This document shows, piece after piece, positions 1 to 6,960 of a stretch of DNA of 64,000 nt. The DNA comes from Anaeromassilibacillus sp. An172. Lineage in GTDB: Bacteria; Bacillota; Clostridia; Oscillospirales; Acutalibacteraceae. The number at the start of each line of letters is the position of its first letter. Position 1 is the stretch's first letter. A program made the position numbers and the translations under genes. The notes beneath the pieces were generated by a model. It was not told where the DNA came from. It ran no database searches and saw only the letters and a list, made by a program, of their open reading frames with translations. The stretch spans positions 116,808 to 180,807 of the forward strand of contig NZ_NFKS01000002.1 of NCBI RefSeq assembly GCF_002160515.1, read 5' to 3'.

Positions 1-921
1 TTTATTTTAGATAAGAAACAGTCCAATATTGAGGAAGGACAATACTGCTATACGTTGTTGCCGGATAAGGGAGAAGGCTACTTTTGGAACTATTTTTATG
101 AAAATATGTTTGTAATCGAAAAGCAAGATTTCGTTTTTTATGAAGATTTCTTTTTAGAATCACCGGAGCCCGATTTTATTGCCGTCCAATACTTCTTTTC
201 TGTTTCCGGCGAGGAATTTCATCCATATCGGCAATTATCCCCAAACAGTTTGAGAGTATATGTTGGGGGAAACGATAAAATCTTTCAGGCAGTTTACCAC
301 AAGAATATTCCAATTCGTTCCGTAAGTATCAGTATCATGCCGGATTTTTATAATAGCTACTTAAGAGAGAAATTAGGCGGAGAATATGTGGATCCTCGTA
401 ATGCTTGTAAAGGAATGATGCTTGGCGTAGACTTCCCTCAACTTGTAACCCTATTAAAACAGATTCGGTCTTATTCCGGCAATGGAATATCTGCAAAACT
501 TTTTTATGAAGGTAAGGTTTTAGAAACGCTTGCTTTAATATTAGAGCAAGCGAAGCAAAACCAAAAACAAAGCAAGAAAATCCTCATCACGAAAAAAGAT
601 GAGGAAAACTTAAAAGCTGTCTCAGATTATATTGACCATCATTTTGGATTTTCCATTTCTGTAGAACAGTTATGCAAAATTGCTTATATGGGAAATACAA
701 CACTGAAAACAAAATTCAAAGAATACTTTGGATGTAATATTACTGACTATATCATTCAGAGACGTGTCGATCAGGCACAGCACTTGTTGATGGGAACTGA
801 ATTAAGTATTGCTGAAATCGCACAAGCAGTTGGATATGACCGGCCCGAAAGTTTTGCGAAACAGTTTCAGCGTATAACAGGTCTGTTACCAAGAGAATAT
901 AGGAAAATGATAAAACAATGA
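1..921 (+). CDS. AraC-family transcriptional regulator, 5' end outside window
   Basis: The reading frame is open from base 1, so the gene is cut by the window edge; the TTG at 55 is not a convincing start. The last roughly 100 residues form an AraC/XylS DNA-binding domain with two helix-turn-helix units, seen in the stretches around SVEQLCKIAYM and LSIAEIAQAVGYDRPESFAKQF, followed by the typical GLLPREYRK end. The N-terminal part would be the effector or dimerisation domain. AraC proteins usually activate a neighbouring gene; the target is not visible. A strong terminator follows. Composition is AT-rich like the host genes, unlike the recombinase block to the right. Confidence 0.85.
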   Translation, partial: FILDKKQSNIEEGQYCYTLLPDKGEGYFWNYFYENMFVIEKQDFVFYEDFFLESPEPDFIAVQYFFSVSGEEFHPYRQLSPNSLRVYVGGNDKIFQAVYHKNIPIRSVSISIMPDFYNSYLREKLGGEYVDPRNACKGMMLGVDFPQLVTLLKQIRSYSGNGISAKLFYEGKVLETLALILEQAKQNQKQSKKILITKKDEENLKAVSDYIDHHFGFSISVEQLCKIAYMGNTTLKTKFKEYFGCNITDYIIQRRVDQAQHLLMGTELSIAEIAQAVGYDRPESFAKQFQRITGLLPREYRKMIKQ

Positions 922-961
922 ACCTATTCTCGTAGCAGATTTACCATAGCATCAAGTAAAA

Positions 962-1002
962 AGACTCGCAGGTTAGAGCATAACTCTTTCCTGCGAGTCT
1001 CA
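962..1002. terminator. Bidirectional terminator between AraC and XRE genes
   Basis: An 11-bp perfect inverted repeat (962-972 with 990-1000) with a 17-nt loop lies between two convergent genes. T-rich sequence follows on the plus strand, and the XRE stop codon overlaps the right arm. Confidence 0.75.
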
Positions 1003-1230
1003 TTTTGCTTTTTCTCCCGGTGGTACAAACTCCAACAAATCACCGATCTCACAATCCAATACCGTACATAGTCGAGCGAGAACATCTATATCCAATCGAG
1101 TGATCTGATTCCTGCAGTAGTTGTTAATCTGCGTCCGCTGCATCTCTGCCCGATGGCTTAACATATTTTTACTGAGGCCGGATTCCTTTAATAGTTCATC
1201 CAGCTTGATTCGAATGGTTCCATACTCCAC
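1000..1230 (-). CDS. Small XRE/Cro-type helix-turn-helix repressor
   Basis: A 76-residue protein that is almost entirely one Cro/CI-type helix-turn-helix domain (SGLSKNMLSHRAEMQRTQINNY, then LARLCTVLDCEIGDLLEF). The Cys-Glu-Ile-Gly-Asp-Leu-Leu ending is typical of the short HTH_26/YozG-like regulators that accompany mobile elements and toxin-antitoxin loci. A GGAGG-like site precedes the start. It is divergent from a long leader and a sigma-factor-like gene, as repressor and sigma genes are in several Clostridial conjugative elements, so it may repress that promoter. That role is inferred from position only. Confidence 0.85.
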   Translation of the reverse strand: MEYGTIRIKLDELLKESGLSKNMLSHRAEMQRTQINNYCRNQITRLDIDVLARLCTVLDCEIGDLLEFVPPGEKAK

Positions 1231-1552
1231 TTGCCAACCCTCCTGCCCAATATTTTTGTTGACAAGTATAGTGTACCCTTGGTAGAATAGAAAAATAAGA
1301 TGTAGAAAGTCTTGTCAGACTTATTGCACAGATAAAATCAACAAATCAAATATAGAAACAGGTGGATATAGTAAGCGAAATTACATAGTTTTCTTCATTT
1401 TGCAATTTCTTGTCAAAATTTGCGGCGGGCCTCGGCAAAAGCTAAGAGAAAGCTACTTAATTCCTAAAAATCCCCTTTTATAATACCCTCATCAAAAATG
1501 GATGAGGGGGAAACTATACCTTTCCTGTCAGTTATCCCCGTAAGGGGAGAAC
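1231..1552. other. Divergent intergenic region upstream of the sigma-like gene leader
   Basis: No protein gene is supported here. It holds a plus-strand promoter at 1259-1288, a short perfect hairpin (1486-1493 with 1501-1508), and a second hairpin around 1536-1547 (CCCC/GGGG) that overlaps the ribosome-binding site of the leader ORF starting at 1553. Confidence 0.5.
1259..1288 (+). promoter_or_regulatory. Sigma-A-type promoter facing the sigma-like gene
   Basis: TTGACA at 1259-1264 and TAGAAT at 1283-1288 with an 18-bp spacer. It would give a leader of about 560 nt before the sigma-like gene. The divergent XRE gene lies directly behind it. Confidence 0.55.
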
Positions 1553-1861
1553 ATGGCAAAGAGGTACATAGGAACCGGCGAACATCCGCCAGGAAATAAA
1601 AAATGTCTTTTACATACCGCAGTCCTCCAGGGGATTGCGGTATTTTTCTATTCGACATCTTTTGCCACATTTCTGCCTTTATTCCCATCTTGTAGTTATT
1701 TTTGTTGGCGTTATGCGCTCGTCTTTTGGCGGGCGCATTTTCTATTTGTCGGAAAATGGCGATGGCTGCCTCTTGACAGGCGGCGCCGCCCTTCCTGTAG
1801 GGGGCCTCCGTCCGTCTGGATTTTCCCGAAAATTCAGACGAAACGGAGGATCTACAGGTGA
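1553..1861 (+). CDS. Possible 102-codon leader ORF coupled to the sigma-like gene
   Basis: ATG preceded by AGGGGAG at 4-5 nt. The frame runs without a stop to a TGA at 1859-1861 that overlaps the GTG start of the downstream gene (GTGA overlap). The peptide is rich in Trp, Arg, Phe, Cys and Pro and has no recognisable domain, so it is unlikely to be a folded protein. Two terminator-like hairpins (1615-1648, 1713-1742) and a hairpin hiding the next ribosome-binding site (1805-1849) lie inside this frame. Ribosomes reading the leader would disrupt all of them. That points to a translated attenuator, but no experiment or homologue supports it here. A chance open frame in GC-rich DNA is the alternative. 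Confidence 0.35.
   Translation: MAKRYIGTGEHPPGNKKCLLHTAVLQGIAVFFYSTSFATFLPLFPSCSYFCWRYALVFWRAHFLFVGKWRWLPLDRRRRPSCRGPPSVWIFPKIQTKRRIYR
1615..1648 (+). terminator. First attenuator-like terminator in the leader
   Basis: Stem TACCGCA (1615-1621) with TGCGGTA (1636-1642) followed by TTTTTC. It lies about 330 nt downstream of the promoter and upstream of the gene, so it would end transcription early unless disrupted. Confidence 0.6.
1713..1742 (+). terminator. Second attenuator-like terminator in the leader
   Basis: A 9-bp stem (1713-1721 with 1730-1738, one G-U pair) with an 8-nt loop and a T-rich tail. Its position between promoter and gene mirrors the first hairpin. Confidence 0.5.
1805..1849 (+). 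promoter_or_regulatory. Long hairpin sequestering the ribosome-binding site of the sigma-like gene
   Basis: Bases 1805-1824 pair with 1829-1849 over about 19 bp, broken only by a small internal loop (1812 against 1841-1842) and one G-U pair, with a 4-nt loop CCCG. The 3' arm contains ACGGAGG, the ribosome-binding site for the GTG at 1858. No T-run follows, so this is a translational switch rather than a terminator. Confidence 0.65.
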
Positions 1862-2367
1862 AATATGCACCCAAAAAGGTATTTATTATAAAAGCCGGAG
1901 GGTATCAGGAGCTTACATATGAAGCGTACTGTGCGCTCTGCGAAAGTGATTCATCCTATAAGGATAAGCGTTTTCTTCCTCTGCACGGGATGCTGATGGA
2001 AGTGACGGAGGATGATTTTAAGGAGTTCTACCGGAATCAGCGGCGGCAGAAGTATCTGGAGGAACGGTCAATCAACAATCAGGACATTTCCATTGATATG
2101 CTGCCAACGCAGGAGTTCCGTGACCGTGATGTTTTATTCGACTCGGATCAGGATGTGGCTGAGAAAGTTCTAAATAACATCTTTCTGGACAAGCTCAGAG
2201 AAGTCCTTCCTCTGCTGGATGCGGAAGACCAGAAGCTGCTCTGGCTTCGACATGGCCAGGAGCTTTCCGAGCAGAAACTCGGTGAGATTTATGGCGTTTC
2301 CCAGCAGGCGATCAGCAAGCGGCTCCGGAAACTCTATGACAAAATCAAAAAAATGATGGAAATTTAA
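1858..2367 (+). CDS. Sigma-70-like (region 4) factor of a mobile element
   Basis: 169 residues starting at GTG after ACGGAGG. The C-terminal third (LDAEDQKLLWLRHGQELSEQ, then a YGVSQQAISKRLRKLYDKIKK helix-turn-helix) is a sigma-70 region 4 that would contact a -35 element; residues 1-90 resemble no region 2 that I recognise. Such short sigma-like proteins are common regulators in Clostridial integrative elements, comparable in position to Tn916 orf7. It probably controls element genes; the targets are unknown. Expression seems restricted by the layered leader upstream. A strong terminator follows 17 nt after the stop, so it is transcribed alone. Confidence 0.75.
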   Translation: MKYAPKKVFIIKAGGYQELTYEAYCALCESDSSYKDKRFLPLHGMLMEVTEDDFKEFYRNQRRQKYLEERSINNQDISIDMLPTQEFRDRDVLFDSDQDVAEKVLNNIFLDKLREVLPLLDAEDQKLLWLRHGQELSEQKLGEIYGVSQQAISKRLRKLYDKIKKMMEI

Positions 2368-2384
2368 AAATTTCCGGTTGTAGG

Positions 2385-2421
2385 CCCCCTCACTTTTCGG
2401 CATGTAAAGTGAGGGGGATTT
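2385..2421 (+). terminator. Terminator of the sigma-like gene
   Basis: A 12-bp perfect stem (2385-2396 with 2406-2417), 9-nt loop, then ATTTTC. It sits 17 nt after the stop codon. Confidence 0.75.
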
Positions 2422-2834
2422 TCTATCCACCCTCTGGCACCTTGAAAACCGCATATGCAGCATACCGATACTTCCCCTCTGTTGTCGGCAGGAGCTGGCA
2501 AGCCACATGATCGGAATCAGGGAAACTTCTTTACACCGCAGAAGAAAGAAGGAAGATTTCCCGGTTCATGGATCAGACGATGCGGGGCATCCGCACCGAA
2601 GGCGATGACCGGCAGAGGGTTATAATGGTACTTCCGTCCAGTCACAGGCCGAGCGTTGAAGCGGCTTTTTCTTGTTCTGCCGTGAGCCGTCGCAGCCAAT
2701 GAGGGCGGCCCCGTGAGATCCACGGGGAGGTGAGATTCCTATGAGGCCAAAGCCATGGCCGTTTGGTGTGTTCCCGTGCCAGGGGAAATCGGGGATAAAT
2801 ACTGGCAAGCACAAAACGATTGATATCACAAGGC

Positions 2835-2868
2835 GGCAGCCTGCCCAAAACCAGGCTGCCGGTCTTTT
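2835..2868 (+). terminator. Terminator upstream of the DUF gene
   Basis: A 9-bp perfect GC-rich stem (2835-2843 with 2852-2860), 8-nt loop, followed by GGTCTTTTA. It lies about 30 nt before the next start codon, so it ends an upstream RNA or attenuates the next gene. Confidence 0.65.
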
Positions 2869-2897
2869 ACATAGTAAAACAGATTGGAGGGAGGATC

Positions 2898-3332
2898 ATG
2901 ACAATGGATGAGATCAATCAAGTAGAACGTGCTATGGACGGATTCTATGTGGGATATGCAACTGTCAGCTCTCTGAAAGGAATCCGTACACAGCAATATG
3001 TTTTTAATATGACTCCGGAGAACATCACCGGATTCCTCTATACATGGAAAGACCGTGCCGGACAGGTTCTGCTGACGGATATGCTGGATCGCCCACTTCT
3101 GAAAATGGAGAGCGGATGTATTACACAGTGCAAAACAAAGGAATTGAAAGATCAGGTGGTTTCTCTGCTGGATGCTATCCGCACAGGTCACATGCCGCCC
3201 GCAAAGTTTCCTATGGTGACCAGGGAATTGTTCCAGGCTTATATCGATATGGAAGAAGAAATGGTCGCCCGTGCGGAAGTGGACGCACTTGCAAGAGAGG
3301 AACAGAAGGCAGCCTTAGAAATGGGCCTCTGA
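2898..3332 (+). CDS. Unknown protein next to MazF
   Basis: 144 residues from an ATG preceded by GGAGGGAGG; longer in-frame starts upstream lie in the terminator and are unlikely. The sequence is soluble and mixed alpha/beta with an acidic, Ala/Glu-rich C-terminal helix (ELFQAYIDMEEEMVARAEVD region). I do not recognise a family. It ends 17 nt before the MazF gene and is probably co-transcribed with it. An antitoxin role is possible from position, but it is larger than MazE-type antitoxins and shows no ribbon-helix-helix or AbrB fold that I can identify. Confidence 0.65.
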   Translation: MTMDEINQVERAMDGFYVGYATVSSLKGIRTQQYVFNMTPENITGFLYTWKDRAGQVLLTDMLDRPLLKMESGCITQCKTKELKDQVVSLLDAIRTGHMPPAKFPMVTRELFQAYIDMEEEMVARAEVDALAREEQKAALEMGL

Positions 3333-3349
3333 AAATGTTTGGAGGTGGC

Positions 3350-3727
3350 ATGGAATTGAAAGAAATTAAACGAGGGGATCTGTATTATGCGGATCTCCGG
3401 CCAATCATAGGAAGTGAACAGGGCGGCGTCCGGCCTGTTCTGATCATACAGAATGATGTGGGAAATCATTTCAGCCCTACCGTGATCGCGGCGTCCATTA
3501 CCAGCAGACAAAGAAAACACCGGCTGCCTACCCATGTTTTTCTGCCAATCAGTACAGAGGGCCTGCGGCGTAACTCCATTGTTCTGCTGGAACAGGTACG
3601 CACCATTGACCGCAGCAGGCTTGGCGATTACATAGGCCGGTTGGATGAAAACGCAATGGAGGCGGTAAATGAAGCCCTTGCAATCAGCATCGGGATTGAA
3701 CAGAACAGTGCTTCTGGATTAAGATAA
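3350..3727 (+). CDS. mazF: MazF/PemK-family mRNA interferase toxin
   Basis: 125 residues from an ATG with GGAGGTGG upstream; the longer frame from 3044 is an out-of-frame shadow of the previous gene. Family features are the N-terminal RGDLYYADL strand, the GGVRPVLIIQND segment and SITSR, PTHVFLP and LLEQVRTIDRSRLGDYIG segments. MazF toxins are dimeric endoribonucleases that cut single-stranded mRNA at short motifs. No MazE-like antitoxin precedes it; the neighbour is an unknown 144-aa protein. In a mobile element it probably contributes to stable maintenance, which is inference. Confidence 0.9.
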   Translation: MELKEIKRGDLYYADLRPIIGSEQGGVRPVLIIQNDVGNHFSPTVIAASITSRQRKHRLPTHVFLPISTEGLRRNSIVLLEQVRTIDRSRLGDYIGRLDENAMEAVNEALAISIGIEQNSASGLR

Positions 3728-3782
3728 TACAGAATATCAGCACAGTTTCTTTGTTTTCAAAGAGAAAGCGGGAGGAAAAAAT

Positions 3783-3944
3783 ATGAATATAAAGGAAGAA
3801 CTGAAACCAACAGATCAGAATCTGCCGATCACTTCTGAATTGTTATCGCAGATAGATCATGCGGTTGCTGTCAGTTTTGGTTTGGACGGGATGCTGAAAC
3901 CAACAGAAAAAGAGGAAGATCCAGATGGCGCTGCCAGCGGGTAA
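3783..3944 (+). CDS. Small 53-aa protein of unknown function
   Basis: Starts at ATG 3783 after GCGGGAGGAAAAAAT, a good ribosome-binding site, and encodes 53 mostly polar, acidic residues (MNIKEELKPTDQNLP start, DPDGAASG end). It follows mazF by 55 nt in the same direction and precedes the recombinases, so it is probably part of the element operon. A LPITSELLSQIDHAVAVSFG helix is the only notable segment. It might be a small accessory or antitoxin-like protein, but nothing in the sequence shows this. Confidence 0.55.
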   Translation: MNIKEELKPTDQNLPITSELLSQIDHAVAVSFGLDGMLKPTEKEEDPDGAASG

Positions 3945-4068
3945 ACAGCCTGTTGGTAGTGCTTCGGTTTTCGGAGAAAAAATCCCGTTTTTGGTTGGAT
4001 TTTGTGGTAGCTATTTGTGAAACAACACGGTATACTGTGTATTGCGTAGAGGAAAGGAGGCGAACGGT

Positions 4069-5187
4069 TTGAGACGGTACAAGGTAGAAACCCTTACAGA
4101 AGGGCGTACAAAATATTATTACATCCAGGACTGCCAGACGTATGACATTGTTCCGCTGCCATCCAAATATCTGAAATATAAAATTAAGGCCAATCGTTCG
4201 CCTAATACGGTGAAACGGTCGGCCTTTTCTATATGCTACTATCTGGAGTACCTGAATGAAATCCATATGGAAATCCCACAGGTTTATGAGCTGGATCTGG
4301 AAAGGCAGAATGAACACTTTGTAGATTTCCTGTACTGGCTGAAAGCCGGGAACCATACAGAAAAAAACAATTTAAAAGTAATACACAACGGAACCTGCAA
4401 CGCATATCTGGAAGATGTGTTCAGGTTCTTTCTTTATATCGAGGGAATGTATGAACAGCTTGGGAGCCTGAAGGTACTGTCCTATAATTACCATTTCGCA
4501 GTCAATGCGGTAGGCGTAAAAAAGAGGCTCCGTTTTCAGGCGTTCAAAGGTTACCTGCAGGAAGAAGAACGGAACGTGCGGCCTGCGGAACACGATGAAA
4601 TTATCACAGTCCTTCAGGCGTGTACCAACTGCCGGGATCAACTCCTCATCCTGCTGCTTGCGGAAACCGGATTCCGAATCGGGGAAATTCTTGGTGTAGA
4701 CTATGTCCACGACATTGATTACCGGAATCGCATGATTGGCGTCTATTTCCGTGAAGATAACGAAAATGATGCCAGAGCTAAAAACGCAGAATATCGAAAA
4801 GCCAGGATCAGCGATGACTCCTTCGATTTCCTGATGTACTATCTGGCTGAGTACAGAAAACTATTGCAGCATCAGAATTATCTGTTCATCAATATCGCGG
4901 GAAAGACCGCCGGACAGCCTTTAAAAGTGGACAGCGTCTATGACATGCTGAAACGGATGGAGAAAAAGACAGGGATTGATCTGACTCCGCATATGCTTCG
5001 GCGGTACTTTGCCAATATACGCCGGAAAGACGGATGGCGGCTGGAACTGATCCAGCAGGCTTTGGGGCATAAGCATCTGAATACTACCATACGTTATCTG
5101 AACATCATGGATGATGAACTGATCGAAGCCAGCCAGGAGTTCTACGCCAAGCATTCCGCTCTGTATGGTGTGAAAGAACTTTTATAG
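4069..5187 (+). CDS. Tyrosine recombinase 1 (TnpA-like)
   Basis: 372 residues. I chose TTG 4069 because GGAAAGGAGG lies 8 nt upstream; the longer frame from 4042 would place the ribosome-binding site inside the gene. The catalytic domain is intact: Arg in AETGFRIGEILGV, HMLRRYF (H-x-x-R), LGHKHLNTTIRYL with the second His and the nucleophilic Tyr. The N-terminal half carries a SAM-like core-binding domain (SPNTVKRSAFSICYYLEYL). It catalyses strand exchange for integration and excision of the element. First of three consecutive recombinase genes, corresponding in order to Tn554 TnpA. Confidence 0.92.
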   Translation: MRRYKVETLTEGRTKYYYIQDCQTYDIVPLPSKYLKYKIKANRSPNTVKRSAFSICYYLEYLNEIHMEIPQVYELDLERQNEHFVDFLYWLKAGNHTEKNNLKVIHNGTCNAYLEDVFRFFLYIEGMYEQLGSLKVLSYNYHFAVNAVGVKKRLRFQAFKGYLQEEERNVRPAEHDEIITVLQACTNCRDQLLILLLAETGFRIGEILGVDYVHDIDYRNRMIGVYFREDNENDARAKNAEYRKARISDDSFDFLMYYLAEYRKLLQHQNYLFINIAGKTAGQPLKVDSVYDMLKRMEKKTGIDLTPHMLRRYFANIRRKDGWRLELIQQALGHKHLNTTIRYLNIMDDELIEASQEFYAKHSALYGVKELL

Positions 5188-5202
5188 GGGAGGTGATAGA
5201 AA

Positions 5203-6960
5203 ATGCCTGCCTACGCAATACGGGAATGGCGACAGGAAGAAAAGCCAAAAGCGTTGCCGGAGCAGATCATTGAAACCATTGATTCCTGCGAAGATGTAGC
5301 CAAAACCGCCAAAAGCCGGCTGAAGAAGTTCCTGGCAGAAATGGGGATTCAGGATATTCTGGAGATGGACTATCCACTGCGGAAAGCATACCAGAACTAT
5401 CTGTTCTCCGCCTGCCAGATCCAATCGGCTGACCGTTATCTCCTTGCGTATGACAGGACAAAACAGGCGGATATCCGCAGACGGATGAAAACCCTGGCGG
5501 GAAAGAATCAATGCCGGTGGCGGCTGGAAGAAACAATCCTGTTCCTTCCCTATCATCCGGATCAGGAACTGGCGATGGAACTGGATTCCGTCAGGAACCG
5601 GTCTAATATGGTCTGGGATTTCACAAAACCCTGTGCATGGCATGTAAAAGAACAGGTTTTTACGACATTGAATGAAATCCTTTCCATTACGAAAAATTCA
5701 ATCCAACGGAGACAACGATTGACTGGACTACAGTATCTGTACGATTTCTGTACCGAGCAGGCGATTCAGGATATTGAGGATATGGACTTGGCACAGGAGC
5801 AGATGTTCGATGCCTACCTGACCGAACACGCTCCCAGCGAAACTTATAAACACCAGATGCTTGTGATCCTGAATTTATGCCGGAAAATAGTCTTCCTGCA
5901 TAATGCACAGATTAACTGGCAGGCGAATATCTGGTACCTGGATGGATTGAGAATTGCGGAGCATCGGCTGAATCGGAGCAGTTCAGTGGCCAGTGTGTCC
6001 TTCACAGAGATCAGTCACAAGGAAAACCGCAGGTACGCCAAGGAATATATGAAATACCAGATCGGCGTTACCGGTCAGGCCATCAGCACGATAACGACAA
6101 GATACTGCCTGTTGGAGCGTTTCCTGGTACGTTTATCGGAACAAGGTCAGGATGCCGCAAGCTGTACGACAAAACAGATTGAAGATTACCTCGGTGAATT
6201 GCAGGAAAGCGGGATTTCCGCAAAATCCTTTAATGCATATATATCCGGGCTGAATCATTTCTTCCGGTTCCTCATCGCCCGAAATTATCGGGAAACGATG
6301 CCGTTCCAGCCAGAGCTTTATCAAAAAAAGATAATCGTCAAACATCATGACCGGAGCGTTTCACCGGAGGTCTGCGAAGAAGTGTTGGGTAAGCTGCATC
6401 TGCTCCCGGATCATCTTCGCTGCATGTATCTCCATCTCTGGTGTCTGGGCTTGCGGATCAGCGAGGTATGTACCCTGAAGGGAAATGCCTATTATCGCCA
6501 GAACCATGATACCTGGATTCAGGTGTATCAGGTAAAGATGAAGAATTATAAGCGGATTCCCATAGCAGAGGGCCTGTATAGGATCATGGAAGTTTATATC
6601 AAAACCCACCAGATCGGGCCGGATGACTACCTGTTTACGAACAAAAACGGCGGCCCTTACCGGAGCATGACTTTCCGTCATCAGATGAAAAAGTTCTGCG
6701 AAGACCATGAGATTGACGGCGGGGATTACCTGTTCCAGTCCCATGATTACCGCCACACAGTGGCGACGATGCTTTATGACAATGGCGTATCCATACAGGG
6801 AGTACGGGATTACCTGGGACATGATTATCTGGAAATGACAGAACAGTATATAGACTACATGCCCAAAAAGATTGCAAAAGAGAATATGGGATTTTTCCAA
6901 AAGCCGGAACATAATCTGGCGGCTGGTTTGAGAAAGAAAGGAGGCAGAGATGGAAAATAG
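5203..6960 (+). CDS. Tyrosine recombinase 2 (TnpB-like, large)
   Basis: 585 residues from ATG 5203, preceded by GGGGAGGTGATAG. The C-terminal catalytic domain has Arg in WCLGLRISEVCTL, HDYRHTV and LGHDYLEMTEQYIDY, so all key residues are present. A long N-terminal part of about 270 residues precedes the core-binding domain, as in Tn554 TnpB (about 630 aa). It starts 15 nt after recombinase 1 and overlaps recombinase 3 by 11 nt, indicating translational coupling. It probably acts with its two partners in one synaptic complex. Confidence 0.92.
   Translation: MPAYAIREWRQEEKPKALPEQIIETIDSCEDVAKTAKSRLKKFLAEMGIQDILEMDYPLRKAYQNYLFSACQIQSADRYLLAYDRTKQADIRRRMKTLAGKNQCRWRLEETILFLPYHPDQELAMELDSVRNRSNMVWDFTKPCAWHVKEQVFTTLNEILSITKNSIQRRQRLTGLQYLYDFCTEQAIQDIEDMDLAQEQMFDAYLTEHAPSETYKHQMLVILNLCRKIVFLHNAQINWQANIWYLDGLRIAEHRLNRSSSVASVSFTEISHKENRRYAKEYMKYQIGVTGQAISTITTRYCLLERFLVRLSEQGQDAASCTTKQIEDYLGELQESGISAKSFNAYISGLNHFFRFLIARNYRETMPFQPELYQKKIIVKHHDRSVSPEVCEEVLGKLHLLPDHLRCMYLHLWCLGLRISEVCTLKGNAYYRQNHDTWIQVYQVKMKNYKRIPIAEGLYRIMEVYIKTHQIGPDDYLFTNKNGGPYRSMTFRHQMKKFCEDHEIDGGDYLFQSHDYRHTVATMLYDNGVSIQGVRDYLGHDYLEMTEQYIDYMPKKIAKENMGFFQKPEHNLAAGLRKKGGRDGK

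Larger units (their letters stand above)
2368..2897. other. Gene-free region with many GC-rich hairpins, possible structured RNA
   Basis: No ORF here has a credible start and composition. Several local hairpins are visible: 2385-2417, around CCCCGTG/CACGGGG near 2710-2729, GGCC/GGCC near 2743-2760 and TTCCC/GGGGAA near 2770-2790. It ends with a terminator at 2835-2868. That density of stems flanked by two terminators suggests a noncoding RNA or long leader of the next genes. I cannot assign an RNA family. Confidence 0.35.
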
